Assembly (NCBI RefSeq): GCF_041415945.1
Contig: NZ_JBGCUS010000001.1
Coordinates: 62,001-126,000, forward strand
Reading direction: 5' to 3'
DNA: 64,000 nucleotides
Source of the DNA: Ancylobacter sp. IITR112
GTDB taxonomy: Bacteria > Pseudomonadota > Alphaproteobacteria > Rhizobiales > Xanthobacteraceae
Shown here: positions 1 to 9,815 of the stretch, one piece after another
Layout: each line of letters begins with the position of its first letter
How positions within the stretch are numbered: the first letter of the stretch is position 1
Position numbers and translations under genes: made by a program
The notes under the pieces: model-generated
Database searches by the model: none
What the model was told of the DNA's origin: nothing
The model's input: the letters and a program-made list of their open reading frames with translations, nothing else

Positions 1-873
1 AAGAAGCTGTCTTAGAGCCGGATTGTCGTTCTTCGGAGACCACACGGCGCTGAACGGGAGAACCTCACCGACGATCGGCCGGTAGGCGATACCTGGGAAG
101 TGTGCGGCCGTCATTGCCTCGCTGACGACCGTCAAACCCCGCTTCAAGGCCACGAGCGGTAGAAGGTTTTCCCTGCCGATGTGATGCACGCGAATCTGAG
201 GGTGATAGCCGAACGCGGCGAGACGCTGAACGAGATAGTCATGAATCTCCTGGCCAGGACCTGCCTCGTTGATGATAAAATTCTCCTCCGCCAGGTGCTG
301 CCACTCTAGCTCGTCACGACCCGCCAGAACGTGATCTTCGGGAAGCACGGCAAATACGCGCTCCGACCATAGCGGAAGCGTTTCGCAGTCGCGCCAACTC
401 CGCTCCCCCGTCAAGAACGCCGCGTCCAGTTGCATTCGACGAATAGCCGCGGCTTGATCTGCAGGATTGTCTTCGATCAGATCGATCTGAACCTTCGGGT
501 GCCGATCAGCGTAGAGGCCGAGTAGCTCTGCGAGGAATCCCGAGGCGATTGACGAATAGATCCCGATTCTAACGCGGCCGAAATCCGAACGCTGGATTGA
601 CGCGATTTCTTCGGTGCCATCCCCGAAGTTTCGCAAAATCTGACGCGCTCGCCGAAGGAAACGCTGGCCCGCGAACGTCAAACAGACGCCACCGCTATGA
701 CGAAGAAACAAAGGCGTACCCAGGCGATGTTCGAGATCGCGGATGCGACGGCTGATTGCGGAGTGTTGAATCCCGGTATCGGCGCTGGCCTTACGGAAGC
801 TGCCATGCTCGGCCGCAGCCACAAAATAGCGTAGGTGTCGAAGCTCGATGGCATGGGTCCTTTCCACGGCCAT
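1..873 (-). CDS. LysR-family transcriptional regulator (partial, 3' end beyond window)
   Basis: A LysR-type DNA-binding regulator read on the minus strand from the ATG at 873 to the window edge with no stop, giving 291 visible residues of a family that is usually about 300. The N-terminal winged helix-turn-helix is clear (residues about 9-67; ELRHLRYFVAAAEHGSFRKA, then SAISRRIRDLEHRLGTPLF), followed by a substrate-binding domain starting near GRVRIGIYSSIASGFLAELL. LysR proteins normally sense a small ligand and control a neighbouring, often divergent, operon; here no convincing divergent gene lies at 874-1376, so the target may be outside the window or lost. Only a few residues seem missing at the C-terminus. 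Confidence 0.88.
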   Translation of the reverse strand, partial: MAVERTHAIELRHLRYFVAAAEHGSFRKASADTGIQHSAISRRIRDLEHRLGTPLFLRHSGGVCLTFAGQRFLRRARQILRNFGDGTEEIASIQRSDFGRVRIGIYSSIASGFLAELLGLYADRHPKVQIDLIEDNPADQAAAIRRMQLDAAFLTGERSWRDCETLPLWSERVFAVLPEDHVLAGRDELEWQHLAEENFIINEAGPGQEIHDYLVQRLAAFGYHPQIRVHHIGRENLLPLVALKRGLTVVSEAMTAAHFPGIAYRPIVGEVLPFSAVWSPKNDNPALRQLL

Positions 874-1376
874 CGTCACGCACCCAACCAAGCCTTGTTC
901 GGCGCGATAGGTGCGCCATGTCCCGCACACCGCCTCGTCGGGCGGTCCAGCACGGCTCGCATCAGCAGCGCTTGTCGAAAATCCGGTGGTCTGGACATAC
1001 GCTGCCGCATAGCCGGTATCTCCGGCTATTGAGCTTGGACGCTTCCGCGCCGGACGAATTCTCCATTCGGCGGAAGGCCACTTGTTCGTTGGTCCCCCTG
1101 AAGCCAATCCGACATCGCCGTCATCGTCCCGCTCCACATTCGCGACTCGGTCGGACCACCAAAGCCAGACCTCCCATCCGATAGCTTTTACAGGGCGAAG
1201 ACCATTTAGATTAGTGGGCGTAAAGCGCATGTCATTTTAAGCCCTGCTCAACAATGCGCCTGCAAATGCCCGCCAGCACCTATAAGGCGTCGCCGGCTGT
1301 TCTCGACTGTGCGTCAGGTCTGATGATGACTTGGTGGGGAGCAAACGCTCTGACCCAAAGCCATCCCTTAGAGGGG
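874..1376. other. Intergenic region without a supported gene
   Basis: About 500 bp between the LysR start and the tRNA-Arg gene. Short open frames exist on both strands but none shows a ribosome-binding site, a recognisable domain or a convincing length. It should contain the LysR promoter. The sequence just beyond the tRNA 3' end (1355-1376) has a short imperfect CCCTTAGAGGGG-type inverted repeat that could help end tRNA transcription. Confidence 0.5.
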
Positions 1377-1453
1377 TGGCGCGCCCGACACGATTCGAAC
1401 GTGTGGCCTCCACCTTCGGAGGGTGGCGCTCTATCCAGCTGAGCTACGGGCGC
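1377..1453 (-). tRNA. tRNA-Arg (anticodon CCG)
   Basis: A complete 77-nt cloverleaf on the minus strand, including an encoded CCA end (complement of tgg at 1377-1379). Acceptor GCGCCCG pairs with CGGGCGC; the D arm reads TAGCTCAGCTGGATAGAGC; the anticodon stem CCACC/GGTGG encloses loop CTCCGAA with anticodon CCG; the T arm contains GTTCGAATC. Decodes CGG arginine codons. A second, broken tRNA-Arg(CCG) lies about 250 bp away at 1701-1744. Confidence 0.93.
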
Positions 1454-1700
1454 ATCTATATTCAGATAGTGACCGAGATCGAACAGGGTCAATCCCAAAT
1501 CCAACAATCGAATCGGCTCAAGCGGTGTGGGTCTGAACCCTGCCGATCGTCGCCGTTCGTTCTCTACAACCTCCTTTCGGTTTGCTTCCGTGGTGCTTCC
1601 GCGACCTCAGAAGCGATTCTTCTGCTTCCTTCGAGTTCCGCCAATCGCTTGGTTTTCCTCGCTTTTTCCTGCGCCCGTAACAAACACGCTTGACTTACGT
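1454..1700. other. Spacer between intact and truncated tRNA-Arg genes
   Basis: About 250 bp with no supported gene. It is less GC-rich and more pyrimidine-rich (many TTC/CTTCC runs) than the surrounding DNA, which fits foreign or rearranged sequence between two related tRNA genes. Confidence 0.4.
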
Positions 1701-2510
<810 letters not shown>

Positions 2511-3851
2511 TCACTCCTCGCGGAAGGCGCGCATCAGCTGGTCCTGCAGCGGCTTGAGGAAATAGGAGATCGCCAGCCTCGGCTCGGTGTGGATGAACAC
2601 CTCCACCGGCATGCCGGGCACCAGTTGCAGCCCGTCGAGCTTCGCCACCGAAGCCGGGTCGAGGGCGATCCGTGCCGTGTACCAGCTTTCGCCGCTGGCC
2701 GCGTCGACCAGCACATCGGCGGAGACCTGCGCCACCGTGCCGGCCAGCTCGGGCGTGGTGCGCTGGTTGAAGGCGGTGAGCCGCAGCACCGCCGGCTCGC
2801 CGGTGTGGACCTGGTCGATGTCGCGCGGGCGCAGCCGCATCTCGGCCACCAGCGCGTCCGAACTCGGCACGATCTGCATCAGAGTCTCGCCCGGCGCGAC
2901 GACACCGCCGAGCGTGTGCACGGCGAGGTCGTGGACGATGCCGGCCTGCGGGGCGTGTACCTCCATTCCCTGCAGCCGCGTGACGGCGGCGATCCGCTGC
3001 TCGGCAAGCTGGGCCAGCCGGAAGTCGATCTCGCTCAGGCTGGCCATCGCCTCGGCCTGCCGCTGCTGGTCGATCGCGATGATCGCAAGTTCGGTCTCGG
3101 CGATGCGGGCCTCGGCGCGGGCAATCTCGGCGACGAACTGGCCATGTTCGCCGGAGAGCTGGGCCCGCAGCCGGCTCAGTTCCGCCACCTGGCCGAGAGT
3201 GGCAAGCTCCTTGCCGTGCAGCGTGGTGACGCTCTCCAGCTCGCGCGCGTTCCAGGCAAGTTCCTCGGTCTTGGCGTCGCGGCGCTCGGCCAGCCCCTCG
3301 ACCTCGCGGCGGATCTGGGCGATGCGCGCCTCAAGCTGGCGCTTCTGCCCGGCGCCGAGGTCGCGGCGGGCCTTGAACAGCGACTGCTCGGCGGCGACGA
3401 GGGCAGCGGCACGGCTGGAGGGATCATCGGCGGACTGCAATTCCTCGGGAACGACGAGGCGCGCCGCGCCATCCCGCTCCCCCATGAGCCGCATGCGCCG
3501 GGCGACCAGATGCAGGATCTGGTCGTCGACGATGGCGAGGTTGGCGCGCGTCAGCGTGTCATCGAACCGGACCAGCACCTCCCCGGCGGCCACCCGGTCG
3601 CCGTCGCGGACAGTGATGGCGCCGACCACGCCGCCATCGCGCGTCTGCACCCGCTTCACCCGGCCGTCCACTTCCAGCGTGCCATTGCCGATCACCGCGC
3701 CGGCGAGTTCCGTCGTCGCCGCCCAGCCGCCGAGGCCGCCGATGAGCAGCGCGATAACGCCGAAGCCCAGCGCCAGGTCGCGCCGGATCGCCCGGGTAGC
3801 GGGCGAGACGGCAGACCGCGCCGGTGTATCGGGGGAGGTGAAGGCGGACAT
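2511..3851 (-). CDS. HlyD/PrtE-type type I secretion periplasmic adaptor
   Basis: Membrane fusion (adaptor) subunit of a type I secretion system; it would bridge the inner-membrane ABC exporter to a TolC-like outer-membrane channel. The 446-residue length is normal for the family. One N-terminal membrane segment (about residues 25-50, ALGFGVIALLIGGLGGWAAT) is followed by a lipoyl-like beta half (GVVGAITVRDGDRVAAGEVL), a long coiled coil (about 130-270), the second lipoyl half (GMEVHAPQAGIVHDLAV), and a C-terminal beta-barrel with the family ending VPGMPVEVFIHT...SYFLKPL. It starts 3 bp after the stop of the ABC gene, so the two are co-transcribed. No outer-membrane partner is in the window. 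Confidence 0.93.
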   Translation of the reverse strand: MSAFTSPDTPARSAVSPATRAIRRDLALGFGVIALLIGGLGGWAATTELAGAVIGNGTLEVDGRVKRVQTRDGGVVGAITVRDGDRVAAGEVLVRFDDTLTRANLAIVDDQILHLVARRMRLMGERDGAARLVVPEELQSADDPSSRAAALVAAEQSLFKARRDLGAGQKRQLEARIAQIRREVEGLAERRDAKTEELAWNARELESVTTLHGKELATLGQVAELSRLRAQLSGEHGQFVAEIARAEARIAETELAIIAIDQQRQAEAMASLSEIDFRLAQLAEQRIAAVTRLQGMEVHAPQAGIVHDLAVHTLGGVVAPGETLMQIVPSSDALVAEMRLRPRDIDQVHTGEPAVLRLTAFNQRTTPELAGTVAQVSADVLVDAASGESWYTARIALDPASVAKLDGLQLVPGMPVEVFIHTEPRLAISYFLKPLQDQLMRAFREE

Positions 3852-3854
3852 GGG

Positions 3855-5549
3855 CTACTCCACCGGAAGCTTCAGCCGGGCGAGGACCTCGTCCCGCGGC
3901 CCGAGATCGGCGACCCGGCCCTCCTTCAGGATCAGCAACTGGTCGAGCGTGCCGAGTAGCTGCGTGCGGTGGGCGATGGCGATGACGATGGCACCGCCTT
4001 CGCGCGCGGCGCGGATGGCGGCGGCGAGCGCCGTCTCGCCCTCCCTGTCGAGATTGGCATTAGGCTCGTCGAGCACGATCAGGAAGGGCTTGCGGTAGAG
4101 CGCGCGGGCGAGGCCGATGCGCTGGCGCTGCCCGGCCGAGAGCGCCATGCCGTCCAGCCCGATCCGCGTGTCGTAGCCTTCGGGAAAATGCAGGATCATC
4201 TCGTGGCAATGGGCATTGCGGGCCGCCGCCAGCACCTCCTCCGCCGGCGCCCCGGGCTCCAGGCGGGCGATGTTCTCCGCCACCGTGCCGTCGAACAGCT
4301 CCACATCCTGCGGGAGATAGCCGATATGGCGGCCAAGGACCTCCGGCCGCCACTGCTTGAACTCGGCGCCGTCGAGCCGGATGGTGCCGCGCAGGCAGGG
4401 CCAGCTTCCCACCAGCGCCCGGGCGAGGCTCGATTTTCCCGAGCCGCTCGGCCCGGCGATGCCGAGGCCCTGGCCCGCCTCCAGCCGGAAGCTCGCCTCC
4501 CGCACCACCGGCTGTGTCGCGCCCGGCGTCGCGACGGCGATGTGCTCCACCGCGAGGCTGGCCACGGGTGCCGGCAGGGCCAGTCTCTCGGTCTCGGGGG
4601 TGCGGCCGAGCTGGGTCTCCAGCCGGGCGCGGGCCTGCCGTGCGGCGATGAAGCCGCGCCAATTGGCGATCACCTGCTCGACCGGGGCCAGCGCCCGCGC
4701 GGTGACGATGGAGGCCGCGATCATCACGCCCGGCGAAAGCTGCTGGCGGATCACCAGATAGGCGCCAAGACCGAGCACCGCCGATTGCAGCGCGAGCCGC
4801 AGCGCCCGGGTGAGGCCGCCATGCAGCCCGGCAATGTCGGCCAGGCGCAGGCGCAGCCGCGCATGCTCGTCATTGATCCTGTTCCAGCCCGCGGCATAGG
4901 CCGGGGCCATGCCCATGGCGCGCAGCACCTCGGCATTGCGCCGTCCCGCCTCCAGCCGGTCCTGGCGGCGGATGGCGAGGCCGGCGCTTTCGCGCACCGG
5001 CCCGCGCATCGCCCACTCGCTGGCAAGCGTGCTGGCCATCAGCAGCAGCGAGCCGACCACCGCCAGCCAGCCCAGCCAGGGGTGAAAAGCGAAGACCAGG
5101 GCGAGATAGACCGGCAGCCAGGGCAGGTCGCACAGCGCCACCGGCCCCGGCCCGGCGAGAAAGCCGCGGATCTGGTCGAGATCGCCCACCGGCCGGGCCG
5201 CCGCGCCCGGTGGCGTGGCCAAAGGCAGTTCCAGCGCCAGCCGGAAGCTGGCGGAGCCGAGCCTCTCGTCGATCCGCTCGCCGATCCGGGCGAGCACCCG
5301 GCTGCGCAGGATTTCGATGAGGCCGAGACAGGCATAGAGCCCCATCGCCAGCACGCCCAGCGCCACCAGTGTCGGCACGCTGCCGCTGGTCAGCACCCGG
5401 TCATAGATGAGGATCATGAACAGCGGGCCGGTGAGCATGAGCAAATTGCTCACCCCGCTCAGCACGCCGACGCCCAGGAAGGCGCCGCGCACCTGCCGCA
5501 GCGCCTGCGCCACCGAGGGCCCGCCGCGGGCGGAAACGTCACTCACCAT
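3855..5549 (-). CDS. PrtD-type type I secretion ABC transporter (permease/ATPase)
   Basis: Inner-membrane ABC exporter of a type I secretion system, 564 residues from the chosen ATG at 5549 (an upstream in-frame ATG at 5693 would add 48 atypical residues). A six-helix exporter domain starts about residue 15 (FLGVGVLSGVSNLLMLTGPL, then FMILIYDRVLTSGSVPTL), as in PrtD/AprD/HasD. The nucleotide-binding domain has Walker A GPSGSGKSS near 366, signature LSAGQRQR near 470 and Walker B FLIVLDEP near 490. There is no N-terminal C39 peptidase, so substrates should carry uncleaved C-terminal signals. It pairs with the HlyD gene downstream and diverges from the repeat protein at 5773-6381. Confidence 0.93.
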   Translation of the reverse strand: MVSDVSARGGPSVAQALRQVRGAFLGVGVLSGVSNLLMLTGPLFMILIYDRVLTSGSVPTLVALGVLAMGLYACLGLIEILRSRVLARIGERIDERLGSASFRLALELPLATPPGAAARPVGDLDQIRGFLAGPGPVALCDLPWLPVYLALVFAFHPWLGWLAVVGSLLLMASTLASEWAMRGPVRESAGLAIRRQDRLEAGRRNAEVLRAMGMAPAYAAGWNRINDEHARLRLRLADIAGLHGGLTRALRLALQSAVLGLGAYLVIRQQLSPGVMIAASIVTARALAPVEQVIANWRGFIAARQARARLETQLGRTPETERLALPAPVASLAVEHIAVATPGATQPVVREASFRLEAGQGLGIAGPSGSGKSSLARALVGSWPCLRGTIRLDGAEFKQWRPEVLGRHIGYLPQDVELFDGTVAENIARLEPGAPAEEVLAAARNAHCHEMILHFPEGYDTRIGLDGMALSAGQRQRIGLARALYRKPFLIVLDEPNANLDREGETALAAAIRAAREGGAIVIAIAHRTQLLGTLDQLLILKEGRVADLGPRDEVLARLKLPVE

Positions 5550-5772
5550 CGGTTCCCGGCCGGCTCGGGCGTCCGGGGCCATCGCGTCGGGGTGATGGCC
5601 GGGGCATGGCTTGGACGCGCATTCATGAGACGGCGGCTCGCGACGAGTGAACGGAAAGCGATGTGCGGACGAAACACCTTGGCGTGATGACACTCCCGCC
5701 GCCGCGCCAGCCTCTCCGCAACCGTCCCGCTATATGCTACCTCTGATCCGTTCTCATCAAGGGAGTTCTCCG

Positions 5773-6381
5773 ATGAGCCCGACGGTCAGCCTCGATCTCG
5801 CCAGCCAGGACGCCACCTCCGGGGCCGCGCCCTCCCACGTCAGCAGCATGGGGAGCGGCGGCGACGACCGGCCCTCGGAGAATATCTGTCTCGATTTCGG
5901 CAGGATCGACGACAAGACCAGCAATGTGCAGGGCAAGAGCAGCGGCGACGACCGGCCCTCGGAGAATATCAGCCTCAACTTCGGCAGGATCGACGACAAG
6001 ACCAGCCATGTGCAGGACACCGGCACTGACGGCGGCGACCGGCCGACCGAGGGGATCGGCTTCAGCTTCGCCAAGCCGCCGGAGCCGAAGCCGGCCATGG
6101 CCTCGTCGCCGGAAAGCGGTGGCGCGGATGACTTCGTGTTCCACCCCGGCGCCGCTGACGAAGGCGAATTGTCCGGCCTGCTGGATTTCTCCGGTATCGG
6201 CGACGACGCGGGCGCCGAGGACGAGGAATTCCTGGCCTTTAGCGGTGCCGCCGCACCGCAGACGGAAGGCGGCGGCGCCACCCTCCCGGCGTTCGAGGCC
6301 GCGTACGCGGACCCGAACGGCGATCGCATCGAGGACATCGTCACCGCCCCGCGCCCGGTAGAAGACGATTTCATCGCCTAG
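5773..6381 (+). CDS. Acidic repeat protein, probable type I secretion substrate
   Basis: A 202-residue, Asp/Glu/Gly-rich protein of no family I recognise. The ATG at 5773 is preceded by a good ribosome-binding site (aaggag-like, caagggag); the frame opens earlier but without one. Residues about 30-100 hold two near-identical 28-residue repeats (GDDRPSENI.LDFGRIDDKT) and a degenerate third (GDRPTEGIGFSFAK). There is no Sec signal peptide. It ends PRPVEDDFIA: an acidic residue followed by hydrophobic residues at the extreme C-terminus, the kind of ending seen in PrtD-exported proteases and lipases. It is divergent from a PrtD/HlyD pair 224 bp away, so I infer that it is exported by that system. 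Confidence 0.7.
   Translation: MSPTVSLDLASQDATSGAAPSHVSSMGSGGDDRPSENICLDFGRIDDKTSNVQGKSSGDDRPSENISLNFGRIDDKTSHVQDTGTDGGDRPTEGIGFSFAKPPEPKPAMASSPESGGADDFVFHPGAADEGELSGLLDFSGIGDDAGAEDEEFLAFSGAAAPQTEGGGATLPAFEAAYADPNGDRIEDIVTAPRPVEDDFIA
5860..6090 (+). repeat. In-gene repeat, 84-bp unit
   Basis: Two almost identical 84-bp units (starts 5860 and 5944) and a third diverged copy (from 6031) inside the acidic repeat protein gene. Each codes for a 28-residue GDDRPSEN...FGRIDDKTS motif. Confidence 0.85.
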
Positions 6382-7107
6382 CCGTTCAGTCCCGGGGGCT
6401 CAAGAGCGGCGCCGTCACCGAGGTGACGCTCGGCGCGCCGAACGCCACGGACGTGACAGGCTTTACGCCGGGCGGTGGGGGCTGGATGAACAGGCGGCCC
6501 CGCCAGGGCGGCTGCTCGGCATGGCCGGGGCCGAGGAGGCGGTCGGCCAATGGCAGAGCCGTTGCGGAAATACCACGACACGCCTGTTTACAATTGGCAA
6601 CCCTTTGCCGCCGCCGGTTGTGCGTTGCTGCGGGTTCGCACCTGTGAAATCTTACTTGGGTACCGCTTATCGATCGCGTCGTGACGGCTGGGGGGCCTCA
6701 TGCACAGATCCGTATTGGTAGCCGCCGCTCGGCGTTCCCCACGCCGGGCGTCGCCGTATTTGCCAGCCGCACTGATCGGCTCCGCCACTCCGGCCGCTCC
6801 CTCGGCCCGAGAGCGCGGCGTCTTGCGTGCCAACAAATCGACATTCTGCAAGGGGGCTCATTACGTGCGCGGATTCGCCTGGGCGTCAAAACGCACGAGG
6901 CATGTCTTCGTCACCGAAACCGGCACCCGAACCGGACCGCAATGGTGCGGCTCGTCGCGCCAGGAAGAACCGCTGCAGCAACGCGCTCACGCGGATCCGT
7001 CGAAAAAAGGCCGGACCATGAGATGCTGGCTTCCCCCAGCAGCATCCTGAATCCCAATCCAAACCCCAATCGGAATCCCTTCCGATTCGATCAAACGCAG
7101 AAACGCC
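6382..7107. other. Intergenic region without a supported gene
   Basis: About 725 bp between the acidic repeat protein and the end of the Srf-type cluster. Several open frames exist on both strands (for example 6681-7118 plus) but they lack family resemblance and ribosome-binding sites, so I do not call them. The hairpin at 7068-7087 lies just past the end of the minus-strand cluster. Confidence 0.45.
7068..7087 (-). terminator. Possible terminator hairpin of the long minus-strand operon
   Basis: Perfect 8-bp inverted repeat AATCGGAA/TTCCGATT with a 4-nt loop, 20 bp past the last stop codon of the cluster. On the minus strand it is followed by a GGGGTTTGG stretch and not by a clean U-run, so intrinsic termination is only plausible. 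Confidence 0.4.
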
Positions 7108-8211
7108 CTACATCTTGATGCCGCTGATGGCGCGGTTGTTCCGCGCTCGTGAGCCGATCGAATTCTTCAAAATACAGGACATCCTGTCCAAATTATATGT
7201 ATAAGCCCGACATTGTGGGTCTCTCTGGCAGTAATTGATGCACGGTCCTAGCGTAATGTTCCGCAGCATGCTGTAATCTGCCGCCATGTTATTGTAATTG
7301 GGCAGGTCTATGCCGTATAGCGGTTGACTCATGCGGGCGGGAGCGGGGGCGGGAGGCGGCGACGCGCTGTTCTGCTTCACACCCGATACGGCGCCGACGA
7401 ACGGCACGGCGCTCACCACTGCGGACTTCAGGAAGCAGGCCGATTTCGGCATGTTGTAGGTGAAGGCGCGACACTGCGGGGAAGCCGCACAGCGGCGCTG
7501 ACAGCCGGCAAAATCTATGTCGCGTATGTCCTCGTAATCGCCATAACGCAGGTCGAGGTCCTGCGTGATGTTGAAGAAAGTTTCTCCCGGAGGGGGCGAT
7601 GGGGCCGGCGGCGGCTGGAGAGTCGCCATGGCGGCTTCTGTCAGCGACCCGGAATCGGTCTGCCCGCGCGGCCGGCGCCCGCGGACAGCGCCCCACAATG
7701 TGCAGGCGCGGTTGTCGCGCTCGAACGAATAGCCGACGCAACTCGGGGTAGCATCGCAGGCCCGGCTGCATTCGTCGAGATCGGCCACGGAGCCGCGCTG
7801 CAACGGATCGCCGTCGAGCATCGCATTGCCATAGGAGTGGTATTGGCGGCGACTGACTTCCGCGAGACTGCCGAGCCGCTCCGTCACGCGCGTCGCGCAA
7901 GCGCTGCCGGAATTGTCCATGATGAACTGAAGCATCCGGTTGCGATCGCTGGAGCGTAGTACCTCCTCGCACTCGGCCTCGGCTCGCAGCTTCGTGCTGT
8001 GCTCGCGTACCGAGACGGCACCGTCGCCATAGGGAAAACATGTGAGGTAGCGCTGGACGTCGGCGAGATTCCGGCTGGCCAGGGCGCGAGCCCGCAGCGT
8101 CGGCTCGGTGAGGCCTGCGCAGCTCTGGGCCTGCGCCGCCTGCACGCCGATGACGAGAATAAGACACGCCACCGCATGCGCGAGGGCAGCGGCCCGCCCA
8201 GCGAAGTGCAT
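7108..8211 (-). CDS. Exported protein with three PAN/Apple-like domains
   Basis: Last gene of the long minus-strand cluster. From the ATG at 8211, which has a GGGGAGG ribosome-binding site 9 nt upstream, the product has 367 residues and a signal peptide (hydrophobic AHAVACLILVIGVQA, cleavage after AQA). After a helical region come three copies of the same cysteine pattern, C-x3-C-x5-C-x11-C (around CSRACDATPSC, CQRRCAASPQC, CINYCQRDPQC), typical of PAN/Apple folds that bind proteins or carbohydrates. Proline-rich linkers separate them. Upstream in-frame starts at 8232 or 8235 would overlap the preceding stop codon. A periplasmic or surface binding role is inferred. Confidence 0.82.
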   Translation of the reverse strand: MHFAGRAAALAHAVACLILVIGVQAAQAQSCAGLTEPTLRARALASRNLADVQRYLTCFPYGDGAVSVREHSTKLRAEAECEEVLRSSDRNRMLQFIMDNSGSACATRVTERLGSLAEVSRRQYHSYGNAMLDGDPLQRGSVADLDECSRACDATPSCVGYSFERDNRACTLWGAVRGRRPRGQTDSGSLTEAAMATLQPPPAPSPPPGETFFNITQDLDLRYGDYEDIRDIDFAGCQRRCAASPQCRAFTYNMPKSACFLKSAVVSAVPFVGAVSGVKQNSASPPPAPAPARMSQPLYGIDLPNYNNMAADYSMLRNITLGPCINYCQRDPQCRAYTYNLDRMSCILKNSIGSRARNNRAISGIKM

Positions 8212-8231
8212 TCGAGCGCGCCTCCCCCCCA

Positions 8232-9815
8232 TCACAGACCGCTCACCGCGAGGTTGAGCACGTCCTGCCGCGTGAGTGCCTGCCCACCTGCCGCCTGCCG
8301 GCGCGCGATGGAGGCACCGATGATGACGCCATCGGCAATGCCCGAAAGGGCGCGCTGGCGCAGCTCGGCCGCGACGGACTGCGCCTGCTCGTCGATTTCG
8401 CCGGGGGGGAAACCATTGCCGATCCGCACGATGGTGTCGTGGGCAAAATGGTTCATGTCGCGGATCTCGCCTTCCTCGTCGCTGCTGTAGCGCTTCAGCA
8501 TGCTGACTTGCGCCTCGCCGAGCCTGCTGGCGTTTTCTGGCCTGAGCAGCACGGCGCGGTTGTTGATGCTGGTGCGTGTCTTGCGGATCTCGTAGATCGT
8601 CCGGCCGAGATCAATCATCAGGCCGCTCAGCAGCGCCTTCTTCTCCTCGGTGGTTTCGGCGATGCCGTTGCGGATCGCTTGCTCGATGGAGTTGAGGCCG
8701 TTCGCCAATTGGAGATCGGACAAGCCGTCGCGCGCCCGTTCGACGAGAGCCAGAGGGTCCTGGATCGCCGGCAGGCGCGACTCGCTCGACCGGTTCCATT
8801 CGTCCACCAGCGCCGTGACGTCGGTGCTGGTCGGAAGCGCCGGGCCGACCAGTACCGGGCGGAAGCCGGTGGTGCGCGGACGCTTTTCCTCACCGGTTTC
8901 TTCAATGAAGAACGCATCCTCCTCGCGCGCAGCGGACGTGACGAAGGAGGGGCTCGACTGGAACGAACCACCCTTAAGGATCAGCCCTCCGGAGAGGCCG
9001 TGTGGCCGGCCCGCCTTGTTCATGCGGAAAGGTTCGAACATCATCTCGGCCGCGTTGCCGTAAACATCAAAGAGGCCAAGAGGATTGGGCTTGAGCTGGC
9101 CGATCGGATTGAGGTCTTCCGCGCTCTGGGGATGGTTCACCCAGGCATAGTCGATCAGTTCGCCCTGCATCGGGAAACGCTCGGCCTGGAAATCGGCGAT
9201 GGAGACCGAGAGCCCGCCCCGCGCGGCGTACTCCCACTCGGTCTCCGTTGGCAGGCGGGCGAAGAATTTGGTGCCGCCAATCTCACGCTGCATCACGCTC
9301 TTGCCGGTTCGCAGCAGATGAGAGGTGAGCAGCCGGTTGAAGTTGGCCGCGTCGTACCAGCTTATTCGCGTGACCGGCATGTCGGCATCGGCGGCGGCGA
9401 GGTTGCAGCCGCTGGTCGTCAGCGACTTGTACTGGGCCGCCGTCACTTCGTATTTGGCGATCAGGAAGAAGCGCCGATCGCCCTTCTGGAAATTGCCGGA
9501 AATGAAATCGGCACGCAGATAATCGACATAGGCCCGCTCCCGGTTGGACGAGCCGATGCGGATGCGCCGGTCATCAAGGATCGCGACCGCTCCCTGGCGC
9601 GCCGCATCGTCGGTGACGACCCGGCGGAAGGCGATTTTTTGGCTGCAGGGAAGGGCGAGCACGACATCATCGGCCATGGGCGAGGGGTTCCAGGCATCCG
9701 CCGCCGCTGCCGCCCGCCCCTGCGCCAGAAGGTGGAGCCCTGCCAGCACCGCCACCAGCGGCGCGGCGCGCCTCGCCTGACCCGGTTCCCCTTGACTCCT
9801 TCGCCCCACCGTCAT
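8232..9815 (-). CDS. Formylglycine-generating-enzyme-like (TagR-like) exported protein
   Basis: A 527-residue protein with a Sec-type N-terminus (LVAVLAGLHLLAQGRAAAAA) and an FGE-sulfatase/SUMF1 domain at about residues 85-330. Signature segments are RLPTETEWEYAARGG, NPLGLFDVYGNAAEMM, LILKGGSF and TTGFRPVL. The two active-site cysteines of true formylglycine-generating enzymes, expected just after the KGGSF segment, are absent, so it should not make formylglycine. In T6SS loci the non-catalytic TagR protein of this fold activates PpkA. A further ~180-residue helical C-terminal region is not part of the FGE fold. The ATG overlaps the stop of the FtsX-like gene (ATGA), which argues for translational coupling. 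An upstream start at 10160 would run inside that gene and is rejected. Confidence 0.85.
   Translation of the reverse strand: MTVGRRSQGEPGQARRAAPLVAVLAGLHLLAQGRAAAAADAWNPSPMADDVVLALPCSQKIAFRRVVTDDAARQGAVAILDDRRIRIGSSNRERAYVDYLRADFISGNFQKGDRRFFLIAKYEVTAAQYKSLTTSGCNLAAADADMPVTRISWYDAANFNRLLTSHLLRTGKSVMQREIGGTKFFARLPTETEWEYAARGGLSVSIADFQAERFPMQGELIDYAWVNHPQSAEDLNPIGQLKPNPLGLFDVYGNAAEMMFEPFRMNKAGRPHGLSGGLILKGGSFQSSPSFVTSAAREEDAFFIEETGEEKRPRTTGFRPVLVGPALPTSTDVTALVDEWNRSSESRLPAIQDPLALVERARDGLSDLQLANGLNSIEQAIRNGIAETTEEKKALLSGLMIDLGRTIYEIRKTRTSINNRAVLLRPENASRLGEAQVSMLKRYSSDEEGEIRDMNHFAHDTIVRIGNGFPPGEIDEQAQSVAAELRQRALSGIADGVIIGASIARRQAAGGQALTRQDVLNLAVSGL

Noticed and set aside
756..1184. Plus-strand open frame of 142 codons near the window start
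   Set aside because: It overlaps the LysR gene on the opposite strand, is Arg/Pro/His-rich and has no ribosome-binding site or known domain.
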